64,000 bases of DNA, from positions 186,001-250,000 of the forward strand of contig NZ_JAACJE010000001.1 of NCBI RefSeq assembly GCF_010020825.1. The letters are read 5' to 3'. Of the stretch, positions 45,387 to 58,430 are shown piece after piece (position 1 is the first letter of the stretch; every line of letters begins with the position of its first letter). The translations under genes were made by a program, and so were the position numbers. The notes beneath the pieces are model-generated. The model saw only the letters and a program-made list of their open reading frames with translations. It was not told the DNA's origin and ran no database searches. The stretch is from Acidovorax sp. 210-6. GTDB lineage: Bacteria; Pseudomonadota; Gammaproteobacteria; Burkholderiales; Burkholderiaceae_C.

Positions 45387-46577
45387 ATGCAGTTTTTCAA
45401 AGACCTGAGCCTTTCTGCCGTGACGGCAGGCTTCGTGGCCGTGCTGGTGGGCTTCACCAGTTCCGTCGCCCTCGTCTTCCAGGCAGCGCAGGCCTTTCAG
45501 GCCACGCCAGCGCAGATCACTTCATGGATGTGGGCGCTCGGGCTGGGCATGGGCCTGTGTACCTTGCTGCCATCGCTGTGGCTGCGCAAGCCGGTCATGG
45601 TCGCCTGGTCCACGCCGGGCGCGGCGGTGCTGGCCACGGCCGGGCTGGCGGGCGGATTCAGCATGGCCGAGGCGGTGGGTGCCTTCATGGTCTGCGCGGC
45701 GCTGATCACGGTGGCGGGAGCCACGCGCTGGTTCGAGCGTGCCATGAGCCGCATTCCCATGGAAATCGCCTCGGCGCTGCTGGCCGGAGTGCTGGCGCGT
45801 TTTGGGCTGCAGGCCTTTGCGGCAGCCCAGACGGCCTTGACGTTGGTGTTGCTGATGCTGGGGTGCTACCTGGTGGCGCGCCGCTTTGCACCGCGCTATG
45901 CCGTGGTGCTGACGTTGGCGGCGGCCATTGTGTATGCGGCCCTGGGTGGGCAGATGGAATGGTCGGTGGTCTCTTTTGAACTGGCCATGCCGCAATGGGT
46001 GGCGCCCCAGTTCAGTTGGAGTGCCATCGTCAGCCTGGCGCTGCCGTTGTTTGTGGTAACCATGGCGTCACAGAACCTGCCCGGTGTGGCGGTCATGCGT
46101 GCCACGGGGTACCAGATGCCAGTCTCCGCGCTGGTCACCATGACGGGGCTGGCCACCCTGGTGTTGGCACCGTTTGGCGCGTTTGCGCTCAACTTCAGTG
46201 CCATCACGGCCGCCATCTGCATGGGGCCGGAGGCCCACGAAGACCCGAACCGCCGCTACACCGCCGCCGCGTCCTGTGGTGCGTTCTATATTGCCATCGG
46301 CATCTTTGGTGCGGTGGTCACAGGCTTGCTCACGGCTTTCCCCAAGGAATTGGTGGTGGCCATCGCCGGTTTGGCGCTGCTGGGCACCATTGGCAATGGT
46401 CTGGCGACCGCCTTGCGCGACGAACCCCACCGCGAAGCGGCGCTGATCACTTTCCTGGTCACGCTCAGTGGCGTGGTGATTGGCGGAGTGGGCTCGGCGT
46501 TCTGGGGCGTGGTGGCCGGCAGTGTGGCGCTGTTTGTGCAACAGTACGCCAGACGAAACGCGCCGCGCAAGCACTGA
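45387..46577 (+). CDS. benE: BenE family benzoate/H+ symporter-like transporter
   Basis: 396 residues, about twelve membrane segments. MVAWSTPGAAVLAT (about residue 75) and VTMASQNLPGVAVMRATGYQ (about 230) are BenE landmarks. Members import benzoate or related aromatic acids; no aromatic degradation genes are nearby, so the substrate is uncertain. CAGAAT ends 6 nt before the ATG 45387 with no Shine-Dalgarno, suggesting a leaderless message. Its position between kup and gshB is probably incidental. Confidence 0.85.
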   Translation: MQFFKDLSLSAVTAGFVAVLVGFTSSVALVFQAAQAFQATPAQITSWMWALGLGMGLCTLLPSLWLRKPVMVAWSTPGAAVLATAGLAGGFSMAEAVGAFMVCAALITVAGATRWFERAMSRIPMEIASALLAGVLARFGLQAFAAAQTALTLVLLMLGCYLVARRFAPRYAVVLTLAAAIVYAALGGQMEWSVVSFELAMPQWVAPQFSWSAIVSLALPLFVVTMASQNLPGVAVMRATGYQMPVSALVTMTGLATLVLAPFGAFALNFSAITAAICMGPEAHEDPNRRYTAAASCGAFYIAIGIFGAVVTGLLTAFPKELVVAIAGLALLGTIGNGLATALRDEPHREAALITFLVTLSGVVIGGVGSAFWGVVAGSVALFVQQYARRNAPRKH

Positions 46578-46585
46578 GCGCGATG

Positions 46586-46605
46586 GCCTGCACATCGGTG
46601 CAGGC
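46586..46605. terminator. Hairpin between benE and gshB
   Basis: GCCTGCAC pairs perfectly with GTGCAGGC around an ATCG loop. No T-run follows, so it may only attenuate or stabilise the 3' end. CATATT at 46613-46618, just after, could be a gshB -10. Confidence 0.4.
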
Positions 46606-46629
46606 GCCTATTCATATTGGACATCCACC

Positions 46630-47583
46630 ATGCAACTGTTGTTCATCGCCGATCCGCTGGAATCCTTCAAGACCTACAAGGACACCACCTTTGCCATGAT
46701 GCGCGAGGCCCAGCGCCGTGGCCACACCATCAGCGCCTGCGTGCCGCAGGACATCATGTGGCAGCGGGGTGCGCCGGTGCAGGCCCATGTGCTGGACATT
46801 GAACTCACCGGCGACGCCAATGATTGGTTCCGTGTGCGCCGGCAGCGCGCGGCGCCGCTGGCGGACTTCGGTGCAGTGCTCATGCGCAAGGACCCGCCCT
46901 TTGACAGCGAATATTTCTACGCCACCCACCTGCTGGAGCAGGCGGAACGCGACGGCGCGCGGGTCTTCAACAAGCCGCGCGCCCTGCGTGACCACCCGGA
47001 AAAGCTGGCGATCATGGAGTTTCCGCAGTTCATCGGCCCCACGCTGGTGACGCGCGACGCGCGCGACATCCAGCGCTTTCACGCCGAGCACCGCGACATC
47101 ATCCTCAAACCGCTCGATGGCATGGGTGGCATGGGCATCTTCCGTGTGGGGCCGGACGGGCTCAACCTGGGCAGCATCACAGAGACCCTCAACCGCGGAG
47201 GCGCCCAAAGTCTTATGGTGCAGAAGTTTCTGCCCGAAATCGCCCTGGGTGACAAAAGGGTGCTCATCATTGGTGGCCAACCGGTGCCTTACTGCCTTGC
47301 ACGCATACCGCAGGGCTCTGAAGTACGCGGCAACCTTGCTGCAGGTGGCAAAGGAGTGGCACAGGCGCTGTCCGAGCGCGACTGGGAAATCGCCAAGGCG
47401 CTCGGTCCCATTTTGAGCCAACGCGGTCTGTTGCTGGCCGGGGTGGACGTGATTGGGGATTGCGTCACCGAGATCAACGTCACCAGCCCCACCTGTTTCC
47501 AGGAAATCCAGCAGCAAACCGGATTCGATGTGGCGGCCATGTTTGTCGATGCGCTGGAGGCCAGCTGCACGAAAACGCGTTAA
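46630..47583 (+). CDS. gshB: Glutathione synthetase
   Basis: 317-residue ATP-grasp enzyme joining glycine to gamma-glutamylcysteine. The start MQLLFIADPLESFKTYKD is typical; ATP-binding KPLDGMGGMGIF lies near residue 160 and NVTSPTCFQEI near 285. It ends about 35 nt before the first rRNA promoter element. Confidence 0.96.
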   Translation: MQLLFIADPLESFKTYKDTTFAMMREAQRRGHTISACVPQDIMWQRGAPVQAHVLDIELTGDANDWFRVRRQRAAPLADFGAVLMRKDPPFDSEYFYATHLLEQAERDGARVFNKPRALRDHPEKLAIMEFPQFIGPTLVTRDARDIQRFHAEHRDIILKPLDGMGGMGIFRVGPDGLNLGSITETLNRGGAQSLMVQKFLPEIALGDKRVLIIGGQPVPYCLARIPQGSEVRGNLAAGGKGVAQALSERDWEIAKALGPILSQRGLLLAGVDVIGDCVTEINVTSPTCFQEIQQQTGFDVAAMFVDALEASCTKTR

Positions 47584-47616
47584 TGTCGGTCCGCAAGGGA
47601 AAACCCGTATTGGCTG

Positions 47617-47639
47617 TGATACACTAGCGGGCTTCGCTG
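47617..47639 (+). promoter_or_regulatory. rRNA promoter-like module P1 (extended -10)
   Basis: TGATACACT: TG plus one base before the -10 TACACT (47620-47625). GGCTTCGCTG begins 4 nt after the -10. No -35 is recognisable at the right distance. Confidence 0.5.
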
Positions 47640-47696
47640 CTTGGAGCTGACGGTTTTGTCGGATTTGGGTGGTGGGGCAAAAAAGTTCCTTGTGAC

Positions 47697-47740
47697 TTGA
47701 AAGTTGGTTAAAAACCGATGTACAATGCAAGGCTTCGCTG
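47697..47740 (+). promoter_or_regulatory. rRNA promoter P2
   Basis: -35 TTGAAA (47697-47702), 18-nt spacer, -10 TACAAT (47721-47726), then 4 nt and GGCTTCGCTG. Confidence 0.7.
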
Positions 47741-47808
47741 AACAGAAGGTTGCTGCTTGCGGTGGTTCTGGTTGGTGGGGGTGCTGAAGAGACGAAAGAC
47801 CTTCAGTG

Positions 47809-47852
47809 TTGACGGGAAATAAAAAATCCTGTTATAATTTGAGGCTCTGCTG
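47809..47852 (+). promoter_or_regulatory. rRNA promoter P3 (strongest)
   Basis: -35 TTGACG (47809-47814), 18-nt spacer, perfect -10 TATAAT (47833-47838), then 4 nt and GGCTCTGCTG. An A-rich stretch fills the spacer. Confidence 0.85.
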
Positions 47853-48056
47853 ATCGCAGCGGGGTTTGCAAAGAGAGAGATACTTTTTGCGGTGTACGTT
47901 AAAAACATACAGCCGATAAGCGTGGGCGTTTGAGGCGAGTGACCAAGTTCGAAAGAACAAAAGTCGCAAGACTGAAACGCTCATGGAAATAGAAGTGAAG
48001 TTCACTTCAATTCCGTTTTTATGAGTAATAGCCGAAAGGCTTTAAATTTTAAGATC
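47853..48056 (+). other. 16S rRNA leader
   Basis: Transcribed leader of about 200 nt between P3 and 16S; no gene. It should form the 5' half of the 16S processing stalk. I could not identify a clear leader boxA. Confidence 0.6.
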
Positions 48057-49585
<1,529 letters not shown>

Positions 49586-49682
49586 CTGGAAAACTGTCAC
49601 ACAAATTGAACGCCCACACTTATCGGTTGTTGGAAGAAGTCGCTGCGAAGGCGGGAAACTGCCCTGAGGCGGTGGCCGGCTT

Positions 49683-49759
49683 GGGTCTGTAGCTCAGTTG
49701 GTTAGAGCACCGTCTTGATAAGGCGGGGGTCGTTGGTTCGAGACCAACCAGACCCACCA
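49683..49759 (+). tRNA. ileT: tRNA-Ile (GAT anticodon)
   Basis: 77 nt. The acceptor GGGTCTG pairs with CAGACCC, the anticodon GAT is at 49717-49719, the T-arm contains GGTTCGA, and CCA is encoded. It is in the 16S-23S spacer. Confidence 0.97.
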
Positions 49760-49799
49760 AGTGCGGTGCCATGCGAAGCGACACGACAATGCGATTCCT

Positions 49800-49875
49800 G
49801 GGGGATTAGCTCAGCTGGGAGAGCACCTGCTTTGCAAGCAGGGGGTCGTCGGTTCGATCCCGTCATCCTCCACCA
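49800..49875 (+). tRNA. alaT: tRNA-Ala (TGC anticodon)
   Basis: 76 nt. The acceptor GGGGGAT pairs with ATCCTCC (one G-U), the anticodon TGC is at 49833-49835, and CCA is encoded. It follows tRNA-Ile by 40 nt, the usual spacer order. Confidence 0.97.
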
Positions 49876-50204
49876 ACCCAAAAAAATGCTTCAACACCAA
49901 AGCGGCTTTGCAAAAGGCTGCTTTGTTGTTGATCGAGATAGAGCGATCAAACGGCTGTTCTTTAAAAATTCATAGAGTCGAATCAGCGTTGCCGGCGGAA
50001 AGCAGGAAACTGCACCGTGCCGCCGGTGACAAAAATTTGATTGCGTCAAAACGAACGAACTTTGTTTGTTCAAGTAATGACGAATAGTTCTCCAGGTAGA
50101 AATACCGAAGAAAGATTCACATTACGGCATAACGCGCGAGGTGAAAGACCTCGCAAGTCAAGACAGATGGCGGAGATGTTTCGAAAGAGACGTCAAAGTT
50201 ATAG
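49876..50204 (+). other. tRNA-Ala to 23S spacer
   Basis: 329 nt without a gene. It contains the boxA element (49956-49966) and sequences that should pair with the region after 23S for processing. Confidence 0.6.
49956..49966 (+). promoter_or_regulatory. rRNA antitermination boxA
   Basis: TGTTCTTTAAA closely matches the boxA consensus TGCTCTTTA bound by NusB/S10, in its usual place before 23S. Confidence 0.7.
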
Positions 50205-53084
<2,880 letters not shown>

Positions 53085-53195
53085 ATAACTTTGACTTAAC
53101 CGTCAATCTGTTATGCCAAGCACGCAATCAAATTCAATCTGACAAGACTCTATGAATTCGCCAGCCAGACCAACCATCTGGCCAGCAACAAGTTA

Positions 53196-53311
53196 TGCCT
53201 GACGACCATAGCAAGTTGGTACCACTCCTTCCCATCCCGAACAGGACAGTGAAACGACTTTGCGCCAATGATAGTGCGGATCCCCGTGTGAAAGTAGGTC
53301 ATCGTCAGGCT
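53196..53311 (+). rRNA. rrf: 5S ribosomal RNA
   Basis: About 116 nt. TGCCTGACGA at the start pairs with TCGTCAGGC at the end; internal CCGAACAGG and GTGAAACGAC are typical. It lies 111 nt after 23S. Confidence 0.95.
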
Positions 53312-53328
53312 CCTATTCCAGCCCAGCA

Positions 53329-53360
53329 GCGCCCCGCACTAATACAGTGCGGGGCGCTTC
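53329..53360 (+). terminator. Rho-independent terminator of the rRNA operon
   Basis: GCGCCCCGCACT pairs with AGTGCGGGGCGC around AATAC; TTCTGCTT follows. Confidence 0.8.
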
Positions 53361-53416
53361 TGCTTGGGGAAACGACTTTCATCAACGGGGTGCCCCTCGT
53401 GGGGTATCTGCGGGAT

Positions 53417-54184
53417 TCAGATGGCCAATGCTGCGCCGTCCACGAAGACCTTCAGCTCGTTGTGAGCAAAGGGCGTCCAGGGCTCGTCGCGTGTCAGCGG
53501 CGCTGTGACGATGACTGCCACCCGATCGGCCGGTGTCGTGTGTTGCGAGAAGTCGATACTCAAGTCTTCATCAGACAAATGCGCCTGTGCAAACGGATGC
53601 CTGCGTTCCGTGTAGCAAAGATTTGTGGATGCATGGGCCCAGAGGGCCTGGCCATTGGAGAGCAGGAAATTGAAGGTGCCATGGGGTGCGATGACTCCCG
53701 CCAGTTCCCGCAGCGTGCGCGTCAGTTCTTCGACGCAGGGCACGGTCGCATGGGATTTCGCCAGCTCCTGCATGATCCAGCAAAAGGCGTGTTCGCTGTC
53801 CGTTGAGCCTACCGGTCTGAACTGAGCGTGCAGACGGGGGCGAAAATCCTTCAAATCGCCATTGTGTGCAAATACCCAGTACCGTCCCCAGAGCTCACGC
53901 ACGAAGGGATGACAGTTCTGCAGGCTCACGGGCCCCTGCGTGGCTTTGCGGATATGTGCAATGACGTTTTGGCTCTTGAGGGGATAGTTGCGGATGAGAT
54001 CTGCGATGGGTGAATCGACCGCGCGGGCATGATCGACAAACAAGCGGACGCCTCGATCCTCAAAAAAAGCAATGCCCCAGCCATCGCAGTGATCGCCTGT
54101 GCGTCCGGCACGTTGGGAGAAGCCGGTGAAGCTGAAGGTGACATCGGTGGGCGTGTTGCAGTTCATTCCGAGCAACTGGCACAT
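53417..54184 (-). CDS. yafJ: Class II glutamine amidotransferase (YafJ/EgtC-like)
   Basis: 255 residues. Cys2 becomes the N-terminal nucleophile after Met removal (MCQLLGMN). Further class II Ntn motifs are GDHCDGWGIAFF, HIRKATQG and FAHNGDL. These proteins use the glutaminase fold alone; the substrate of YafJ-type members is not established. Before the IS insertion it would have followed the CWC gene by about 90 nt on the same strand. Confidence 0.88.
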   Translation of the reverse strand: MCQLLGMNCNTPTDVTFSFTGFSQRAGRTGDHCDGWGIAFFEDRGVRLFVDHARAVDSPIADLIRNYPLKSQNVIAHIRKATQGPVSLQNCHPFVRELWGRYWVFAHNGDLKDFRPRLHAQFRPVGSTDSEHAFCWIMQELAKSHATVPCVEELTRTLRELAGVIAPHGTFNFLLSNGQALWAHASTNLCYTERRHPFAQAHLSDEDLSIDFSQHTTPADRVAVIVTAPLTRDEPWTPFAHNELKVFVDGAALAI

Positions 54185-54348
54185 GGCAGAACGGCTCCCG
54201 ATTGAAAAAAATTGGGGTGCGATGAATTGCCTGGAGCAACCAGCCGTTGGACTGGTCGAGGATCACGCGTGACTAATTGCCATTGTGCACAGGCGGGTTG
54301 AACCGCCCCGGGTTTTGAGGAGGCTCCAACACTTGAGAAGATGGAGCT

Positions 54349-54672
54349 ATGAACAAGTCACCGAAGTTCTCCCCGGAAGTGCGCGAGCGCGCCGTGCGCA
54401 TGGTGCAGGAGCACCGAGCCGACTACCCGTCGCTGTGGGCAGCGATTGAATCGATTGCCCCCAAGATTGGCTGCGTGCCACAGACCTTGAACGACTGGGT
54501 CAAGAAGGCCGAGGTCGACAGCGGCCAGCGCCCCGGCACCACCACCTCGGATGCGCAGCGCATCAAGGAACTGGAGCGTGAGGTCAAAGAATTGCGCCGG
54601 GCCAACGACATCCTGAAGACGGCCAGCGCGTTTTTCGCGCAGGCGGAGCTCGACCGCCGACTCAAGTCGTGA
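54349..54672 (+). CDS. IS3-family transposase OrfA
   Basis: 107 residues. A helix-turn-helix (about 10-55, [17 protein letters not shown] ... [13 protein letters not shown]) is followed by a leucine-zipper-like helix [19 protein letters not shown]. It binds IS ends and dimerises with the transposase. TGGAG precedes the ATG. Its stop overlaps the orfB start as GTGA. Confidence 0.93.
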   Translation: MNKSPKFSPEVRERAVRMVQEHRADYPSLWAAIESIAPKIGCVPQTLNDWVKKAEVDSGQRPGTTTSDAQRIKELEREVKELRRANDILKTASAFFAQAELDRRLKS

Positions 54673-55583
54673 AGGCCTACATCGACCGCCACCGTGATGA
54701 CTACGGGGTCGAGCCCATCTGCCGGGCGCTGCAGATGGCCCCGTCGTGTTACTGGCGCCACGCAGCCCGGCAACGCAACGCGCAACTGCGCAGTGCACGC
54801 GCCCAGCGTGACGAGGGTTTGAAGGCCGACATTCAGCGCGTGTGGCACGCCAACTGGCAGGTCTACGGAGCCGACAAGGTCTGGCTGCAGATGAACCGCG
54901 AGGGCATCGTGGTGGCGCGCTGCACGGTCGAGCGTCTGATGCGTGCCATGGGCTTGCAAGGGGCACGCCGTGGCAGGGCGGTGCGCACCACCACGCCGGA
55001 TACCTCGGCCCCGTGCCCGCTGGACCACGTCAACCGGCACTTCCATGCCAGCCGTCCCAACGAGCTATGGGTGTCGGACTTCACCTATGTCTCCACCTGG
55101 CAAGGCTGGTTGTATGTGGCCTTTGTGGTGGATGTGTACGCTCGGCGCATCGTGGGCTGGCGCGTCAGTCGCAGCATGCAGACGGACTTCGTGCTCGATG
55201 CCCTGGAGCAGGCTCTGTACGAACGCCAGCCAGCGGCCCATGTCTTGACGCACCATTCCGACAGGGGCAGTCAGTACGTCAGCATCCGCTACACCGAACG
55301 CTTGGACCAGGCGGGCATACAACCTTCGGTGGGCAGCAGGGGAGACAGCTATGACAACGCGCTGGCCGAGACCATCAACGGTCTGTACAAGGCCGAGTTG
55401 ATTCACCGCCGGGGACCTTGGAAGACCAGGGAATCCGTGGAACTGGCCACCCTGCAATGGGTGCACTGGTTCAACCACGTCCGACTGCTCACGCCGATTG
55501 GGGGCATCCCTCCGGCAGAAGCTGAGGCAAACTACTGGAGGCAACTCGCCGCCAGCGACACCTCGACAAAGGTGTCAACTTAA
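54669..55583 (+). CDS. IS3-family transposase OrfB (DDE integrase domain)
   Basis: 304 residues from GTG 54669. The catalytic triad is visible in [11 protein letters not shown] (Asp), [12 protein letters not shown] (Asp), and [16 protein letters not shown] (Glu). It lies in the -1 frame relative to orfA, and that frame is open upstream, so a -1 ribosomal frameshift (a GTTTTTC run at 54630-54636 is a candidate) would make the OrfAB fusion that performs transposition. Alternatively the GTGA overlap allows coupling. Confidence 0.94.
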   Translation: MKAYIDRHRDDYGVEPICRALQMAPSCYWRHAARQRNAQLRSARAQRDEGLKADIQRVWHANWQVYGADKVWLQMNREGIVVARCTVERLMRAMGLQGARRGRAVRTTTPDTSAPCPLDHVNRHFHASRPNELWVSDFTYVSTWQGWLYVAFVVDVYARRIVGWRVSRSMQTDFVLDALEQALYERQPAAHVLTHHSDRGSQYVSIRYTERLDQAGIQPSVGSRGDSYDNALAETINGLYKAELIHRRGPWKTRESVELATLQWVHWFNHVRLLTPIGGIPPAEAEANYWRQLAASDTSTKVST

Positions 55584-55822
55584 ACCAACCGGCCTCCTCG
55601 ATACCCGGGGCGGTTCAGGTTGCCTTGTGCGCAGGAGGGGCAGAGGCAGCGCAGTCCCCGCTCGGTGGCGGGCAGGGATGCCAGCACTGTAGGCGAGATC
55701 TCAGTGTGCATGCACCAACAATCGAACCCAGCGGCTTCGCTTGAAGGCGTGGCCATGCCGCACTGATTGGCATGCCCGCAGCTTGGGCAGATGCCGTCGT
55801 CGGGGGGATGTGGTGTATTCAT
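55580..55822 (-). CDS. Cysteine-rich CWC family protein, 3' end replaced by IS
   Basis: 80 residues in the present frame from the ATG at 55822. It has the CWC pattern: CPSCGHANQC, then FDCWC, then LRCLCPSCA, likely a small zinc-binding protein of unknown role. The last native codon lies at the IS edge (near 55617); the final residues [12 protein letters not shown] are read from the IS. Joining the flanks across the insertion gives an original ending of PPVHNGN and a TAG at 54273-54275. All cysteine motifs are kept, so the protein may still work. Confidence 0.75.
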   Translation of the reverse strand: MNTPHPPDDGICPSCGHANQCGMATPSSEAAGFDCWCMHTEISPTVLASLPATERGLRCLCPSCAQGNLNRPGYRGGRLV

Positions 55823-55867
55823 CGTTTCGCAGCCGTTCCGGTTCACCGAGTGTAGGCCCATGAAAGA

Positions 55868-55899
55868 ACGACGGCACCCGCAGGTGCCGTCGTATTTTT
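55868..55899. terminator. Terminator between glcB and the CWC gene
   Basis: ACGACGGCACC pairs perfectly with GGTGCCGTCGT around CGCA. ATTTTTT follows on the plus strand, and TCTTTC on the minus strand. It probably ends the malate synthase transcript and could also stop plus-strand transcription leaving the IS. Confidence 0.7.
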
Positions 55900-55904
55900 T
55901 GGAA

Positions 55905-55955
55905 GAACGAGCCTTTAGCGCCTATAAATAGTGCGCAAACCGCTACAGATTCAAT
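55905..55955. repeat. Interspersed palindromic repeat, intergenic copy (forward)
   Basis: AGCGAGCC-like start CGAGCCTTTAGCGCC, TATAAATAGTGCGC, then CGCTACAGATTCAATAGC. Degenerate. It lies just after the glcB stop (minus strand) together with the hairpin at 55868-55893. Confidence 0.65.
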
Positions 55956-55964
55956 AGCGTTTGA

Positions 55965-58166
55965 TCAGGCAGATGCCTTGAGCTTGAGGCGCCAGGCGTG
56001 CAACAGGGGCTCGGTGTAGCCGCTGGGTTGCTGTAGGCCCTTGAAGACCAGATCGCAGGCAGCCTGATAGGCCATGCTGGTATCGAAGTGACCGGCCATG
56101 GGGCGGTACAGCGGGTCGCCAGCGTTCTGGCCATCCACCACAGCGGCCATGCGTTCGAAGGTCTCGCGCACCTGGGCCTCGGTCACCACGCCGTGGTGCA
56201 GCCAGTTGGCCATGTGCTGGCTGCTGATGCGCAGCGTGGCACGGTCTTCCATCAATCCAATGTTGTGGATGTCCGGCACCTTGGAGCAGCCAACCCCCTG
56301 GTCCACCCAGCGCACCACGTAGCCGAGGATGCCCTGGGCGTTGTTGTCCAGTTCCTGCTGCTTCTCGGCATCGCTCCAGCTGGGCGCAGCCGCCACGGGC
56401 ACCGTGAGCAGCCCGGTCAGCAAGTTGTCGCGTTCGGCATTGGCGTCGATCTTTTCCAGTTCGATCTGGATATCGCTCACCTTCACCTGGTGGTAGTGCA
56501 GCGCGTGCAGCGTGGCGCCCGTGGGGCTGGGCACCCAGGCGGTGTTGGCGCCCGCCTTGGGGTGGGCGATCTTCTGCTTGAGCATCTCGGCCATCAGGTC
56601 GGGCATGGCCCACATGCCCTTGCCGATCTGCGCCTTGCCGCGCAGGCCGCAGGACAGGCCGACGAGCACGTTGTTGCGCTCATAGGACTGGATCCAGGCG
56701 CTGGTCTTCATGTCGCCCTTGCGGATCATCGGGCCGGCCAGCATGGCGGTGTGCATCTCGTCGCCGGTGCGATCCAGGAAGCCGGTGTTGATGAAGGCCA
56801 CTCGGCTCGATGCGGCGGCAATGCAGGCCTTCAGGTTGACGGAGGTGCGGCGCTCCTCGTCCATGATGCCGAGCTTGACCGTGCTGTCGGGCAGGCCCAG
56901 GAGCTTTTCCACGCGGCCGAACAGTTCTGCGGCGAAAGCCACTTCCGTGGGGCCGTGCATCTTGGGCTTGACGATGTAGACCGAGCCCTTGCGCGAGTTG
57001 CGCAGACCGCCTGCGCCATGGCCCTGCAGGTCGTGCAGCGCGATGGTGGTGGTGACCACGGCGTCCATGATGCCTTCGGGGATCTCGCGCTGCTGGCCCT
57101 GCGCGTCCGTCCAGAGGATGGCCGGGTTGGTCATCAGGTGGCCGACGTTGCGCACGAACATCAGGCTGCGGCCATGCAGGCGCACTTCGCCGCCGTTGGG
57201 GCCGGTGTAGACGCGGTCGGGGTTGAGGCCGCGCGTCAGGGTCTTGCCGCCCTTCTCGAACGACTCGGTCAGCGTGCCCTTGAGGATGCCCAGCCAGTTG
57301 CTGTAGCCCAGCACCTTGTCCTCGGCGTCCACGGCGGCCACGGAGTCCTCCAGGTCGAGGATGGTGGAGAGCGCGGCCTCGAGCACCACGTCACTCACGC
57401 CAGCGGCGTCCGACTGGCCGATGGGCGTAGTGCGGTTGATCTGGATGTCCAGGTGCAGGCCGTTGTGCTGCAGCAGCACCGACGAGGGGTTGGCCGCATC
57501 ACCCTGGTAACCCTGGAACTGGCCGGGGTTCTTCAGGCCGGTGCTGGCGCCGCCCAGCTGCACCACGAGCTGGCCGCCTTCCACACGGTAGCCGGTGGCA
57601 TCCTTGTGCGAACCGCTGGCCAGCGGCGCGTTGTCGTCCAGCACCTGGCGGGCGAAGGCGATCACCTTGGCGCCGCGCACAGGGTTGTAGCCCTTGCCCT
57701 TCTCGGCGCCGCCCTCTTCGCTGATGGCGTCGGTGCCGTACAGCGCGTCGTACAGGCTGCCCCAGCGCGCGTTGGCGGCGTTCAGGGCGTAGCGCGCGTT
57801 CAGGATGGGCACCACCAGCTGCGGGCCGGCCTGCGTGGCCAGTTCATCGTCCACATTGGCCGTGGTGATCTTCACGTCGGCCGGCTGGGGCACGAGGTAG
57901 CCAATTTTTTCCAGGAAGCCACGGTAGGCCACCATGTCCTTGATCGGGCCGGGGTTGGCTTTGTGCCAGGTGTCCAGCTCGGTCTGCAGGCGGTCGCGCT
58001 CGGCCAGCAGGGCGATGTTGCGCGGAGCCAGGTCGGACACGATGGCGTCTAAGCCCTTCCAGAACGTGGCAGCGTCGATGCCGGTGCCGGGCAGCACCTG
58101 GTCTTCAATGAAGCGGTGCAGGTTGGTGGCCACTTGCAGGCCGTGGACGGTGGTGCGGTCGGTCAT
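55965..58166 (-). CDS. glcB: Malate synthase G
   Basis: 733 residues, the long G isoform. The start ATG 58166 gives [20 protein letters not shown]. Conserved stretches include [38 protein letters not shown], and [18 protein letters not shown]. It condenses acetyl-CoA and glyoxylate to malate. Divergent from the response regulator gene, 264 nt apart. Located beside dctA and its probable regulators, it fits growth on C2/C4 acids. Confidence 0.94.
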   Translation of the reverse strand: MTDRTTVHGLQVATNLHRFIEDQVLPGTGIDAATFWKGLDAIVSDLAPRNIALLAERDRLQTELDTWHKANPGPIKDMVAYRGFLEKIGYLVPQPADVKITTANVDDELATQAGPQLVVPILNARYALNAANARWGSLYDALYGTDAISEEGGAEKGKGYNPVRGAKVIAFARQVLDDNAPLASGSHKDATGYRVEGGQLVVQLGGASTGLKNPGQFQGYQGDAANPSSVLLQHNGLHLDIQINRTTPIGQSDAAGVSDVVLEAALSTILDLEDSVAAVDAEDKVLGYSNWLGILKGTLTESFEKGGKTLTRGLNPDRVYTGPNGGEVRLHGRSLMFVRNVGHLMTNPAILWTDAQGQQREIPEGIMDAVVTTTIALHDLQGHGAGGLRNSRKGSVYIVKPKMHGPTEVAFAAELFGRVEKLLGLPDSTVKLGIMDEERRTSVNLKACIAAASSRVAFINTGFLDRTGDEMHTAMLAGPMIRKGDMKTSAWIQSYERNNVLVGLSCGLRGKAQIGKGMWAMPDLMAEMLKQKIAHPKAGANTAWVPSPTGATLHALHYHQVKVSDIQIELEKIDANAERDNLLTGLLTVPVAAAPSWSDAEKQQELDNNAQGILGYVVRWVDQGVGCSKVPDIHNIGLMEDRATLRISSQHMANWLHHGVVTEAQVRETFERMAAVVDGQNAGDPLYRPMAGHFDTSMAYQAACDLVFKGLQQPSGYTEPLLHAWRLKLKASA

Positions 58167-58430
58167 GGTGTAAGCCTCGGACGAAGTCGATGAAAACAAT
58201 GGAGCCACTGGGGCATGACAACACTGTATTGCAGATACAGGGCGGCATAAATAGCCTCAATATCTCAAAACCAATGACTTTTTCGCAAAAATCGGCCGAG
58301 CTCAGAGCTGCAGTGCTCCCCAGCAATACCCATCGCCCCCAGCCCGGAAAAGGAGGGGCCACCACGAACGCCCGTTGCATCCCGATAACTCCCCCAGCAA
58401 ATGCTCCCGGCGTCGTGGCAGACTCGGCCC

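Larger units (their letters stand above)
54299..55617 (+). mobile_element. IS3-family insertion sequence, complete
   Basis: 1319 nt. The left end TGAACCGCCCCGGGT TTTGAGGAGG and the right end (complement) TGAACCGCCCCGGGT ATCGAGGAGG form imperfect terminal inverted repeats of about 25 bp. It is flanked by a 3-bp direct repeat GGT (54296-54298 and 55618-55620), consistent with IS3-family target duplication. It carries intact orfA and orfB with the complete DDE triad, so it may still be active. It lies in the last codons of the CWC gene (55580-55822). Confidence 0.92.

Noticed and set aside
53195-53806. 203-codon plus-strand frame across 5S and yafJ
   Set aside because: It begins inside 5S rRNA and runs antisense to yafJ, whose motifs are clear.
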